NCBI GenBank assembly: GCA_023426265.1
Contig: JAFABA010000187.1
Location: 1-11,274, forward strand
Direction of reading: 5' to 3'
Length of the DNA: 11,274 nt
From: Bacillota bacterium
Lineage (GTDB): Bacteria; Bacillota; Clostridia; Christensenellales; CAG-138
Shown here: in pieces, positions 1 to 4,544 of the stretch
Layout of the letters: every line of letters begins with the position of its first letter
Position numbering within the stretch: position 1 is the stretch's first letter
Notes under the pieces: model-generated
Database searches by the model: none
What the model was told of the DNA's origin: nothing
The model's input: only the letters and a program-made list of their open reading frames with translations
Translations under genes and position numbers: made by a program

Positions 1-132
1 TTGGCCTGCACCGAGTGCAAGCAGAGGAACTACAACACATTCAAAAACAAGAAAAATGATCCGGACAGGCTGGAGTTCAGCAAGTATTGCCGCTTCTGCC
101 GCAAGCATACCGTCCACAGGGAATCCAAGTAA
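1..132 (+). CDS. rpmG: 50S ribosomal protein L33, 5'-truncated
   Basis: Frame 1 is open from the first base to the TAA at 130-132. It reads LACTECKQRNYNTFKNK and ends CRFCRKHTVHRESK, which is the body of bacterial L33, a small protein of the large ribosomal subunit near the E site. Two CxxC pairs (CTEC, CRFC) make it the zinc-ribbon (C+) form. Family members usually start about six or seven residues earlier (MRVKxT...), so the start codon lies just outside the window. It is followed by secE and nusG, the common rpmG-secE-nusG order. The internal TTG at position 1 is a Leu codon and not the start. Confidence 0.93.
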   Translation: MACTECKQRNYNTFKNKKNDPDRLEFSKYCRFCRKHTVHRESK

Positions 133-186
133 GCCTTCATAAGCCTATACATTGGATGAAAATAACAGCAATGGGGGATACTATCC

Positions 187-450
187 ATGGCAAACGAAAT
201 AAAGCCTGCCGATAAAAAAGCAGCCGAAAAGCATCCGGCCAAGGCGAAGAAGCCTTCCCGCTTCCATCCGTTGCGTTACCTCAAGGAGGTTGCGGGCGAA
301 GTAAAGAAGCTCAGCTGGCCCACATTCAAGGATCTTCTTTCCCGCACCGGCGCCGTGGTTGCGTTTGTCGCCGTCATGGCTGTGCTCATCGGCGTATTGG
401 ATCTGCTGTTCTCGCAGGGCATCAAGCTCATCGCGCTCATCGGCGCGTAA
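187..450 (+). CDS. secE: Preprotein translocase subunit SecE
   Basis: This 87-residue protein is the small essential subunit of the SecYEG channel, which clamps SecY in the cytoplasmic membrane. A Lys/Ala/Pro-rich N-terminal tail (residues 1-25) leads to an amphipathic segment with the family hallmark VKKLSWPT (about 39-46). One hydrophobic transmembrane helix follows at about 55-75, then a short tail. Length and the single helix match the short Gram-positive SecE rather than the three-helix enterobacterial form. The ATG is preceded by GGGGGA at about 173-178. Its place between rpmG and nusG is the classical one. No tRNA-Trp gene lies in the rpmG-secE gap, although one is often found there. 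Confidence 0.96.
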   Translation: MANEIKPADKKAAEKHPAKAKKPSRFHPLRYLKEVAGEVKKLSWPTFKDLLSRTGAVVAFVAVMAVLIGVLDLLFSQGIKLIALIGA

Positions 451-507
451 GCCCTAATCGCCGGAGCGCCGTTTGGCGCATGTTTTTGGAAAGGAGGCCG
501 GAGTACT

Positions 508-1029
508 ATGAGTGAAGAAGCCAAGTGGTATGTCGTGCATACCTATTCCGGCTACGAAAACAAGGTAAAAGAGGACCTTGAAAAGTCTGTGGAGAACATG
601 GGCCTGCAGGAACAGATCCTGGAGGTCAAATATCCCACGGAGGATACCATAGAGGTCGGCAAAAACGGCAAAAAGAAAACGATGCAGCGCAAAGTCTACC
701 CCGGCTACGTCATGGTCAAAATGATCATGAACGACAAGACGTGGTATGTCGTGCGCAACACCCGCGGCGTGACGGGCTTCGTGGGGCCGGGCAGCAAGCC
801 CATTCCCCTTACGGATGAAGAAGTCACGGCCATGGGCGTGGAGCGCATCCCCATTGTGCTCAATATCGAGGTGGGCGAAAACGTGCGCGTCGTTTCCGGG
901 CCTTTGGAAAAATTCATCGGCCGCGTCGAAGCGCTGGATGCCGAGCGCCAGAAGATCAAGCTCACCGTTTCCATGTTTGGCCGCGAAACGCCCGTGGAGC
1001 TGGACTTTATTCAGGTTCAGAAGCTCTAA
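508..1029 (+). CDS. nusG: Transcription termination/antitermination protein NusG
   Basis: NusG binds the RNA polymerase clamp and affects pausing, Rho-dependent termination and coupling to the ribosome. The 173 residues show an NGN domain (about 4-100) with WYVVHTYSGYENKV near the start and KVYPGYVMVKM at 62-72. A C-terminal KOW domain follows (about 122-155, VGENVRVVSGPLEKFIGRV). Length is normal for Bacillota. AAGGAGG at 491-497 sets the ATG start at good spacing. A weak 5-bp hairpin (466-479) lies in the secE-nusG gap and probably does not stop transcription. The three small genes before rplK look like one operon. Confidence 0.97.
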   Translation: MSEEAKWYVVHTYSGYENKVKEDLEKSVENMGLQEQILEVKYPTEDTIEVGKNGKKKTMQRKVYPGYVMVKMIMNDKTWYVVRNTRGVTGFVGPGSKPIPLTDEEVTAMGVERIPIVLNIEVGENVRVVSGPLEKFIGRVEALDAERQKIKLTVSMFGRETPVELDFIQVQKL

Positions 1030-1046
1030 GGCACAAAACAGGGTTC

Positions 1047-1067
1047 AAAAAATCCATCGGATTTTTT
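1047..1067 (+). terminator. Perfect A/T-rich hairpin between nusG and the rplK leader, possible weak terminator
   Basis: A 9-bp perfect inverted repeat (AAAAAATCC / GGATTTTTT, loop ATC) lies 17 nt after the nusG stop. Only two pairs are G-C and the U-tract forms part of the stem, so it is a poor classical terminator. It may act as a pause or partial terminator separating secE-nusG from rplK-rplA. I could not find a convincing promoter between this hairpin and rplK, which argues for read-through. Confidence 0.4.
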
Positions 1068-1074
1068 GATATAA

Positions 1075-1104
1075 GTGGGAGGGGGCGGCACCCCGTTTAC
1101 CACG
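1075..1104 (+). promoter_or_regulatory. L1-binding leader element (mimic of the 23S rRNA L1 site) upstream of rplK
   Basis: The RNA reads GUGGGAGG, then a GGGG/CCCC hairpin (1082-1085 with 1091-1094, loop CGGCA), then GUUUACCAC. The outer helix GUGG (1075-1078) pairs with CCAC (1100-1103), leaving an asymmetric internal loop of GAG against GUUUA. The same pair of conserved strands, GGUGGGAG and AUACCAC, forms the L1 protuberance site of 23S rRNA. L1 is the known autogenous repressor of the L11-L1 operon in E. coli. The inference is that free L1 binds here and limits translation of rplK-rplA. The element sits 32 nt before the rplK start. Confidence 0.72.
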
Positions 1105-1135
1105 AACTACAAATTTTCAGTAGGAGGAAACTGCA

Positions 1136-1561
1136 ATGGCAAAGAAGATCACAGGCTATGTGAAGCTTCAAATCCCTGCCGGCAAAGCGACGCCGGCACC
1201 GCCGGTAGGTCCCGCGCTGGGCCAGCATGGCGTGAACATCATGGGCTTCTGCAAGGAGTTCAACGAGCGCACCGCAAAACAGGTGGGGCTTATCATCCCC
1301 ATCGTCATCACCGTGTATGCGGACCGTTCCTTCACCTTCATCACCAAGACCCCTCCCGCCGCGGTCCTCATTAAGAAGGCCGTAGGCATCGAGAGCGGTT
1401 CCGGCGTTCCCAACAAGACCAAGGTCGCCACCATTACCAAGGCGCAGGTCAGGGAAATCGCGGAGCTGAAAATGCCGGACCTCAACGCGGCAAGCGTAGA
1501 GGCCGCCATGAGCATGGTAGCCGGCACGGCGCGCAGCATGGGCGTCGTGGTGAGCGACTAA
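1136..1561 (+). CDS. rplK: 50S ribosomal protein L11
   Basis: L11 binds the GTPase-associated region of 23S rRNA and takes part in elongation-factor turnover and the stringent response. The 141-residue length is standard. The N-terminal domain begins MAKKITGYVKLQIPAGKATP and contains PPVGPALGQHGVNIMGFC. The C-terminal RNA-binding domain (about 70-141) includes KTPPAAVLIKKAVG and ends VAGTARSMGVVVSD, as in other bacteria. The ATG follows TAGGAGGA at about 1121-1128. It is co-transcribed with rplA 16 nt downstream and is probably repressed by L1 through the leader just upstream. Confidence 0.98.
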   Translation: MAKKITGYVKLQIPAGKATPAPPVGPALGQHGVNIMGFCKEFNERTAKQVGLIIPIVITVYADRSFTFITKTPPAAVLIKKAVGIESGSGVPNKTKVATITKAQVREIAELKMPDLNAASVEAAMSMVAGTARSMGVVVSD

Positions 1562-1577
1562 GAGGGGAGGAGAAGTT

Positions 1578-2270
1578 ATGAAGCACGGCAAGAAATATCA
1601 GGATAGCAAGAAGCTGATCGACTCCACCCGCCAGTACGACACGCGCGAGGGCTTGGATCTTTTGCTGCAGACAGCGAAGGCCAAGTTTGACGAATCCGTG
1701 GAAGTTCACGTCCGCCTGGGCGTCGACTCCCGCCATGCGGATCAGCAGGTCCGCGGCGCGGTCGTCCTGCCGCACGGCACGGGCAAGACCGTTCGCGTCC
1801 TCGTGTTCGCCAAGGCCGACAAAGCGCGTGAAGCTTTGGAAGCTGGCGCGGATTTCGTGGGTGATGAGGATCTCGTCAAGAAGATCCAGACGGAAAACTG
1901 GTTCGGGTTTGACGTTTGCGTCGCCACGCCGGACATGATGGGTCTCGTCGGCCGCATCGGCCGCGTGCTCGGCCCCAAGGGCCTCATGCCCAACCCCAAG
2001 AGCGGCACCGTCACCATGGACGTCGCGAAAGCCGTCAAGGACATCAAGGCCGGTAAGGTCGAGTACCGCTTGGATAAGACCAACATCGTGCACTGCCCTG
2101 TCGGCAAGGTTTCCTTTGGCCCGGAAAAGCTGGAGGAGAATGTCAACACGCTGATGGAAGCGCTCATCAAGGCCAAGCCGTCCGCCGCGAAAGGCACCTA
2201 CCTCAAGAGCGTGGTGCTGTCCTCCACGATGGGCCCCGGCATCAAGTTCAATCCCCTGCGTTTCAGCTAA
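1578..2270 (+). CDS. rplA: 50S ribosomal protein L1
   Basis: L1 forms the mobile stalk of the large subunit at the E site and doubles as an autogenous repressor. The 230-residue length is normal. Visible blocks are MKHGKKYQDSKKLID at the start, FDESVEVHVRLGVDSRHADQ, and the signature region GRIGRVLGPKGLMPNPKSGT (about 125-145). The end, SVVLSSTMGPGIKFNP, is also typical. GGGGAGGAG at about 1563-1571 places the ATG. The gene closes the rplK-rplA pair; a new promoter for rplJ starts 20 nt after its stop. Confidence 0.98.
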   Translation: MKHGKKYQDSKKLIDSTRQYDTREGLDLLLQTAKAKFDESVEVHVRLGVDSRHADQQVRGAVVLPHGTGKTVRVLVFAKADKAREALEAGADFVGDEDLVKKIQTENWFGFDVCVATPDMMGLVGRIGRVLGPKGLMPNPKSGTVTMDVAKAVKDIKAGKVEYRLDKTNIVHCPVGKVSFGPEKLEENVNTLMEALIKAKPSAAKGTYLKSVVLSSTMGPGIKFNPLRFS

Positions 2271-2281
2271 GCTAAGCTGAA
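2262..2281 (+). other. Stem-loop across the rplA stop codon
   Basis: TTCAGCT (2262-2268) and AGCTGAA (2275-2281) form a 7-bp stem with a 6-nt loop that includes part of the TAA stop. No U-tract follows, so it is not a classical terminator. It could protect the 3' end of the rplKA message. Function is inference. Confidence 0.4.
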
Positions 2282-2290
2282 TTCCGGGCA

Positions 2291-2320
2291 TTGACAAAAA
2301 CGCCGGAGCTGTGATATACT
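2291..2320 (+). promoter_or_regulatory. Sigma-A promoter of rplJL
   Basis: TTGACA at 2291-2296 is a perfect -35. TATACT at 2315-2320 is the -10, with an 18-bp spacer. TG at 2312-2313 adds an extended -10 element. Transcription should start near 2327, leaving a leader of about 190 nt before rplJ. This fits strong growth-linked expression of L10 and L7/L12 separately from rplKA. Confidence 0.85.
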
Positions 2321-2337
2321 CCGTTCCGGTCACACCT

Positions 2338-2400
2338 TTTCGCCATAGACAGCAGGCGCGGTAACCCGCTTAATTTCCTGCCGAGGTGAGCACAAAGCGT
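2338..2400 (+). ncRNA. Ribosomal protein L10 leader (autoregulatory mRNA element)
   Basis: The leader contains the conserved pattern CCATAGACAGCAGG, an inner hairpin GCGG-TAAC-CCGC (2358-2369), and TTAATTTCCTGCCGAGG. GCAGG (2352-2356) pairs with CCTGC (2377-2381). This is the architecture of the L10 leader family (Rfam L10_leader), in which L10 or the L10(L12)4 complex binds a copy of its 23S rRNA site in its own mRNA and lowers expression. It lies between the rplJ promoter and the attenuator at 2406-2448. Confidence 0.88.
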
Positions 2401-2405
2401 TTTTT

Positions 2406-2448
2406 AACGCGCTCTCTCTGTCTAATTGGCAAAGGGAGCGCGTTTTTT
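2406..2448 (+). terminator. Attenuator (intrinsic terminator) in the rplJ leader
   Basis: AACGCGCTCTCT (2406-2417) pairs over 12 bp with AGGGAGCGCGTT (2433-2444, one G-T wobble), and a run of six T (2443-2448) closes the structure. It lies 66 nt before rplJ and downstream of its promoter, so it must be conditional. GCGTT-TTTT-AACGC (2397-2410) can form an alternative hairpin that uses the first bases of the terminator's 5' arm, a plausible antiterminator. L10 binding to the upstream leader would favour the terminator; this coupling is inference. Confidence 0.85.
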
Positions 2449-2513
2449 ATGGTTGTCGTCCGGCTTTAGAAGTCGGTAAAGCAATACAGTATGGAAAAGA
2501 AGGAGGTGAAACC

Positions 2514-3038
2514 ATGGCAAACGTTCAAATCATTGAGTTGAAGGCTGCCAAGGTCGCCGAAGTACAGGAAAAGCTCCAAAAGGCCAAGTCCGTGATCGTT
2601 TTTGATTATCGCGGCCTTACCGTGGAAGAGGTTACAGGGCTTCGAAACGAAATGCGCAAAGCGGGCATCGATTATCTGGTGCTCAAGAACGGCGTTGTGG
2701 AACGCGCAGCGAACCTTGTGGGGATCGACGCTTCTATCAACGATCTGTTGAAAGGGCCCAGCGCGTTCGCAATCGCGTATGAGGATGCGGTGGCTCCCGC
2801 CAAGATCCTCAAGGATTTCGTCAAGAAGGTCAAGAAGTGCGCCATCAAGGGCGGCGTCGTGGAAGGCAAAGTGGAAAATGCGGACGTCATCAACGCGATC
2901 GCAGATCTGCCCCCCCGCGAAGTGCTCATCGCCCGTCTGCTGGGCAGCATGATGTCCCCCATATCCGGTCTCGCCATCGTGCTCGACCAGATCGCAAAGA
3001 AACAGGGCGGCGGTGCAGAAGCCCCCGCTGCGGAATAA
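2514..3038 (+). CDS. rplJ: 50S ribosomal protein L10
   Basis: L10 (P0-type) anchors the L7/L12 dimers to the ribosomal stalk. The 174 residues carry the N-terminal rRNA-binding domain (VIVFDYRGLTVEEVTGLR, about 28-45, and YLVLKNGVVERAA). The C-terminal helix that holds L12 includes MMSPISGLAIVLDQIAKK. The last residues are Gly/Ala/Glu-rich (GGGAEAPAAE). An unusually full Shine-Dalgarno site (AAGGAGGTGA, 2500-2509) fixes the ATG. It is followed by rplL after 45 nt and is controlled by the leader and attenuator upstream. Confidence 0.97.
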   Translation: MANVQIIELKAAKVAEVQEKLQKAKSVIVFDYRGLTVEEVTGLRNEMRKAGIDYLVLKNGVVERAANLVGIDASINDLLKGPSAFAIAYEDAVAPAKILKDFVKKVKKCAIKGGVVEGKVENADVINAIADLPPREVLIARLLGSMMSPISGLAIVLDQIAKKQGGGAEAPAAE

Positions 3039-3083
3039 CAGCCGCGTAACACAAAAACTTTTAGTAGAAAAAGGAGAAGTACC

Positions 3084-3452
3084 ATGAATAAGGAGCAATT
3101 GATTGCCGATATCAAGGCGATGTCCGTGCTGGAGCTTTCCGAGCTCGTAAAGGCCCTTGAAGAGGAGTTCGGCGTATCCGCCGCCGCTACCGCCGTTGCC
3201 GTTGCCGGCCCCGCCGCCGTTGCGGAAGTTGTGGAAGAGAAGACCGAGTTCGACGCCGTTTTGAAGGACGTCGGCCCCGAAAAGATCAAGGTCATCAAGG
3301 TTGTGCGCGAGCTGACCGGCCTTGGCCTCAAGGAAGCGAAGGACCTCGTGGACAACGCGCCCAAGCCCATCAAGGAAGCCGCGTCCAAGGAAGAGTGCGA
3401 GAAGATCGCCGCCGCGTTCAAGGAAGTTGGCGCGACCATCGAAATCAAATAA
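3084..3452 (+). CDS. rplL: 50S ribosomal protein L7/L12
   Basis: This is the acidic multi-copy stalk protein that recruits translational GTPases. The 122 residues show the N-terminal dimerisation domain (MSVLELSELVKALEEEFGVS), an Ala/Val-rich hinge (about 33-51) and the C-terminal factor-binding domain. In the last of these, KIKVIKVVRELTGLGLKEAK and LVDNAPKPIKE are the usual conserved helices. Length is standard. AAGGAGA at 3071-3077 precedes the ATG. A strong terminator follows 13 nt after the stop, so rplL ends the operon; rpoB is not next. Confidence 0.98.
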   Translation: MNKEQLIADIKAMSVLELSELVKALEEEFGVSAAATAVAVAGPAAVAEVVEEKTEFDAVLKDVGPEKIKVIKVVRELTGLGLKEAKDLVDNAPKPIKEAASKEECEKIAAAFKEVGATIEIK

Positions 3453-3465
3453 GCTTTTCAGTATC

Positions 3466-3500
3466 AAAACCCGGACGGCATTTGCCGCCCGGGTTTTTTT
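3466..3500 (+). terminator. Intrinsic terminator of the rplJL operon
   Basis: AAAACCCGG (3466-3474) pairs with CCGGGTTTT (3489-3497), and CGGC with GCCG inside. There is one A-C mismatch and an ATTT loop. Seven T follow at 3494-3500. Strong stem, clear U-tract, 13 nt after the rplL stop. Confidence 0.93.
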
Positions 3501-3532
3501 AGCGTCAACAACCTGCTTAGGGTTCAAGGTAT

Positions 3533-3563
3533 CGGCGCTTTAGAGCGCCGAAGATTATTTTTT
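3533..3563 (+). terminator. Second GC-rich hairpin with T-run, possible backup terminator
   Basis: CGGCGCT-TTAG-AGCGCCG (3533-3550) is a perfect 7-bp stem. A T-rich run, TATTTTTT, ends at 3563, a few bases further from the stem than in a standard terminator. It may back up the rplL terminator, or belong to the repeat that follows. A smaller hairpin AGCGTT/AACGCT lies at 3575-3588. Confidence 0.45.
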
Positions 3564-3590
3564 AATGAGGCTGTAGCGTTAAAACGCTGA

Positions 3591-3757
3591 GCTTCCCTCT
3601 GATGAGGGGGGTGGCATAGCGTAGCCATGCGCCTCCGGCGGGCACGCCTACGGGAACTAGCCCTGCGGGCCGTCGCGAAGAGAGAAAAGCCATGTGCTTT
3701 GCTATTTCTTTCCCTCAGTTGGCTTTCAGCCGACAACTCCCTCATCAGAGGGAGCCC
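3591..3757. repeat. Interspersed repeat element with 15-bp inverted arms, non-coding
   Basis: TCCCTCTGATGAGGG (3594-3608) is repeated in perfect inverted orientation at 3739-3753, 130 bp apart. Inside are smaller hairpins: TGGC/GCCA around 3613-3626, GCCC-TGC-GGGC at 3660-3670, and GGCT-TTC-AGCC near the right arm. The pattern of TCCCTCTGATGAGG outer arms around small hairpins resembles non-autonomous interspersed repeats that I recall from many gut clostridial genomes. No transposase is present and the frames crossing it look random. TATTTTTT occurs on both sides (3556-3563, 3760-3767) and could be a target duplication, but it is low-complexity. Activity and mobility are unknown. Confidence 0.7.
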
Positions 3758-3797
3758 AATATTTTTTCGTTATTCCAATGTTATATTTCTTGCAACA

Positions 3798-3826
3798 AAA
3801 AAGCCTGCGTTTTTCGCAGGCTTTTT
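3798..3826. terminator. Bidirectional intrinsic terminator
   Basis: AAAAAGCCTGCG (3798-3809) pairs over 12 bp with CGCAGGCTTTTT (3815-3826), loop TTTTT. The A-run on one side and T-run on the other let it work on both strands. It sits 20 bp beyond the stop of the minus-strand lipoprotein gene and also stops any read-through from the ribosomal side. Confidence 0.92.
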
Positions 3827-3846
3827 CTTGCATATTATAGGCCCCT

Positions 3847-4344
3847 TTAACCTGCCGGGGTAGTCGTGCCGCCGCCCGTTGCCTCGGGGGAAGCGCCGGG
3901 AGAGGTAGCAGGGGAAGCGCCGGGGGAGGCAGCCGTGGCGGGCAGTATCGTGCCGTCAGGCAGAATGTAGGCCATTCCGGTCGTGCCGTCCGCTGCCGTA
4001 TACTCTACGGCATATGCTTGCTGCGTGCCCTGCAGGCCGTGCTTGATGCCCGTAATGGTCGCGCCGGGATATTGTGCCTGCAGCGCTGCCTTGATATCCG
4101 GCACGTCGCTTTCATTCACAACGGTACCTTCGGCAAAATCGGGGATGGTCGCACCTGCTGTTCCGCCCGCGTTTCCGCCGGTCGCATTGCCGCCCGTGTT
4201 ATCCGGCAATGCGCTGGGTGAAACACCCGGGGTCAGGTCGGGCAGGAGGCTTGGCGTAGTCGAGGGCGTCGGCGTCGGCGTCGGCGTACAGCCGGCCGCA
4301 GCGATGAGGACCAGCACAAGCCCTATGCAAAAAATGCGTTTCAT
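3847..4344 (-). CDS. Small lipoprotein with Pro/Thr linker and PepSY-like domain
   Basis: The 165-residue protein starts with a lipoprotein signal peptide: MKR, a hydrophobic core and lipobox IAAAGC with Cys19 as the likely lipidated residue. A Pro/Thr/Ser linker (20-48, TPTPTPTPS type) and a Gly/Asn-rich stretch (50-64) follow. A compact domain at about 74-135 shows QYPGATITGI and YAVEYTAADGTTGMAYILPDG, a pattern like PepSY-like domains. The tail is low-complexity with the repeated unit SPGASP (140-145, 149-154). AAAGGAGG on the minus strand (4351-4358) supports the ATG. It is divergent from the serpin gene and ends at the bidirectional terminator. Lipid-anchored surface location is well supported; function is unknown, perhaps inhibition or sensing at the envelope. 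Homology to PepSY is by pattern only. Confidence 0.8.
   Translation of the reverse strand: MKRIFCIGLVLVLIAAAGCTPTPTPTPSTTPSLLPDLTPGVSPSALPDNTGGNATGGNAGGTAGATIPDFAEGTVVNESDVPDIKAALQAQYPGATITGIKHGLQGTQQAYAVEYTAADGTTGMAYILPDGTILPATAASPGASPATSPGASPEATGGGTTTPAG
3889..3936 (-). repeat. 24-bp imperfect tandem duplication inside the lipoprotein gene
   Basis: Two copies of a unit beginning GGAAGCGCCGGG (3889-3912 and 3913-3936) encode the repeated Ser-Pro-Gly-Ala-Ser-Pro tail of the lipoprotein. The unit is a multiple of three, so copy changes keep the frame. Confidence 0.7.
4265..4287 (-). repeat. Hexanucleotide repeat encoding the Thr-Pro linker
   Basis: GGCGTC is repeated nearly four times on the + strand, which reads as alternating Thr-Pro codons on the coding strand just after the lipidated Cys. 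Slippage would lengthen or shorten the linker without a frameshift. Confidence 0.75.
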
Positions 4345-4413
4345 GGTTTTCCTCCTTTGATTACTGGCGCGCTTTTGGGCACGCTGCGGGTTATCCCGCT
4401 GTTATTCGGGAAT

Positions 4414-4441
4414 AGTATGCCCATACGTGATGAATTGTAAA
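4414..4441 (-). promoter_or_regulatory. Candidate sigma-A promoter of the lipoprotein gene
   Basis: On the minus strand TTTACA (complement of 4436-4441, five of six to consensus) is followed after 16 bp by CATACT (complement of 4414-4419). TACTAT two bases further on is an alternative -10. It points toward the lipoprotein start 70 bp away. The -10 match is moderate. Confidence 0.45.
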
Positions 4442-4457
4442 CTTTTTAGGTCCTGCC

Positions 4458-4486
4458 GGAACCGCGAGGGTATGCTCTGCGTATAA
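4458..4486 (+). promoter_or_regulatory. ECF-sigma-type promoter of the serpin gene
   Basis: GGAACC at 4458-4463 is followed, after exactly 16 bp, by CGTATAA at 4480-4486. The -35 AAC core and -10 CGT core at 16-17 bp spacing are the hallmark of promoters read by extracytoplasmic-function sigma factors (B. subtilis SigW/SigX/SigM types). No good sigma-A promoter is visible in the same stretch. Transcription would start near 4493, about 52 nt before the serpin ATG. An ECF sigma gene lies immediately downstream of the serpin. Confidence 0.65.
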
Positions 4487-4544
4487 GAAATGTACAAAAC
4501 AGATGCGGTTCATTCGGCTGCAGCACAGGAAAACAGGAGGAACC

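Noticed and set aside
466..487. Hairpin and T-run between secE and nusG as a terminator
   Set aside because: Only 5 bp of stem, and the T-run is separated from it by ATG; termination inside this universally linked pair is unlikely.
1044..1075. TATAAG at 1070-1075 as the -10 of an rplK promoter
   Set aside because: No acceptable -35 occurs at 16-18 bp upstream; that stretch is the A-run of the hairpin.
1482..2333. Long minus-strand open frame opposite rplA
   Set aside because: It lies antisense to a certain rplA gene, has no ribosome site, and its residue content is that of the reverse strand of a GC-rich gene.
2466..3527. 353-codon minus-strand open frame opposite rplJ and rplL
   Set aside because: It covers two certain ribosomal genes and a terminator in antisense; no recognisable domain.
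3627..3863. Short Arg/Leu-rich open frame across the repeat element
   Set aside because: It lies in a structured interspersed repeat, crosses a terminator and has no ribosome site.
4503..4544. Upstream ATG adding 14 residues to the serpin
   Set aside because: The added residues (MRFIRLQHRKTGGT) would spoil the signal peptide, and the ribosome site AGGAGG fits the ATG at 4545.
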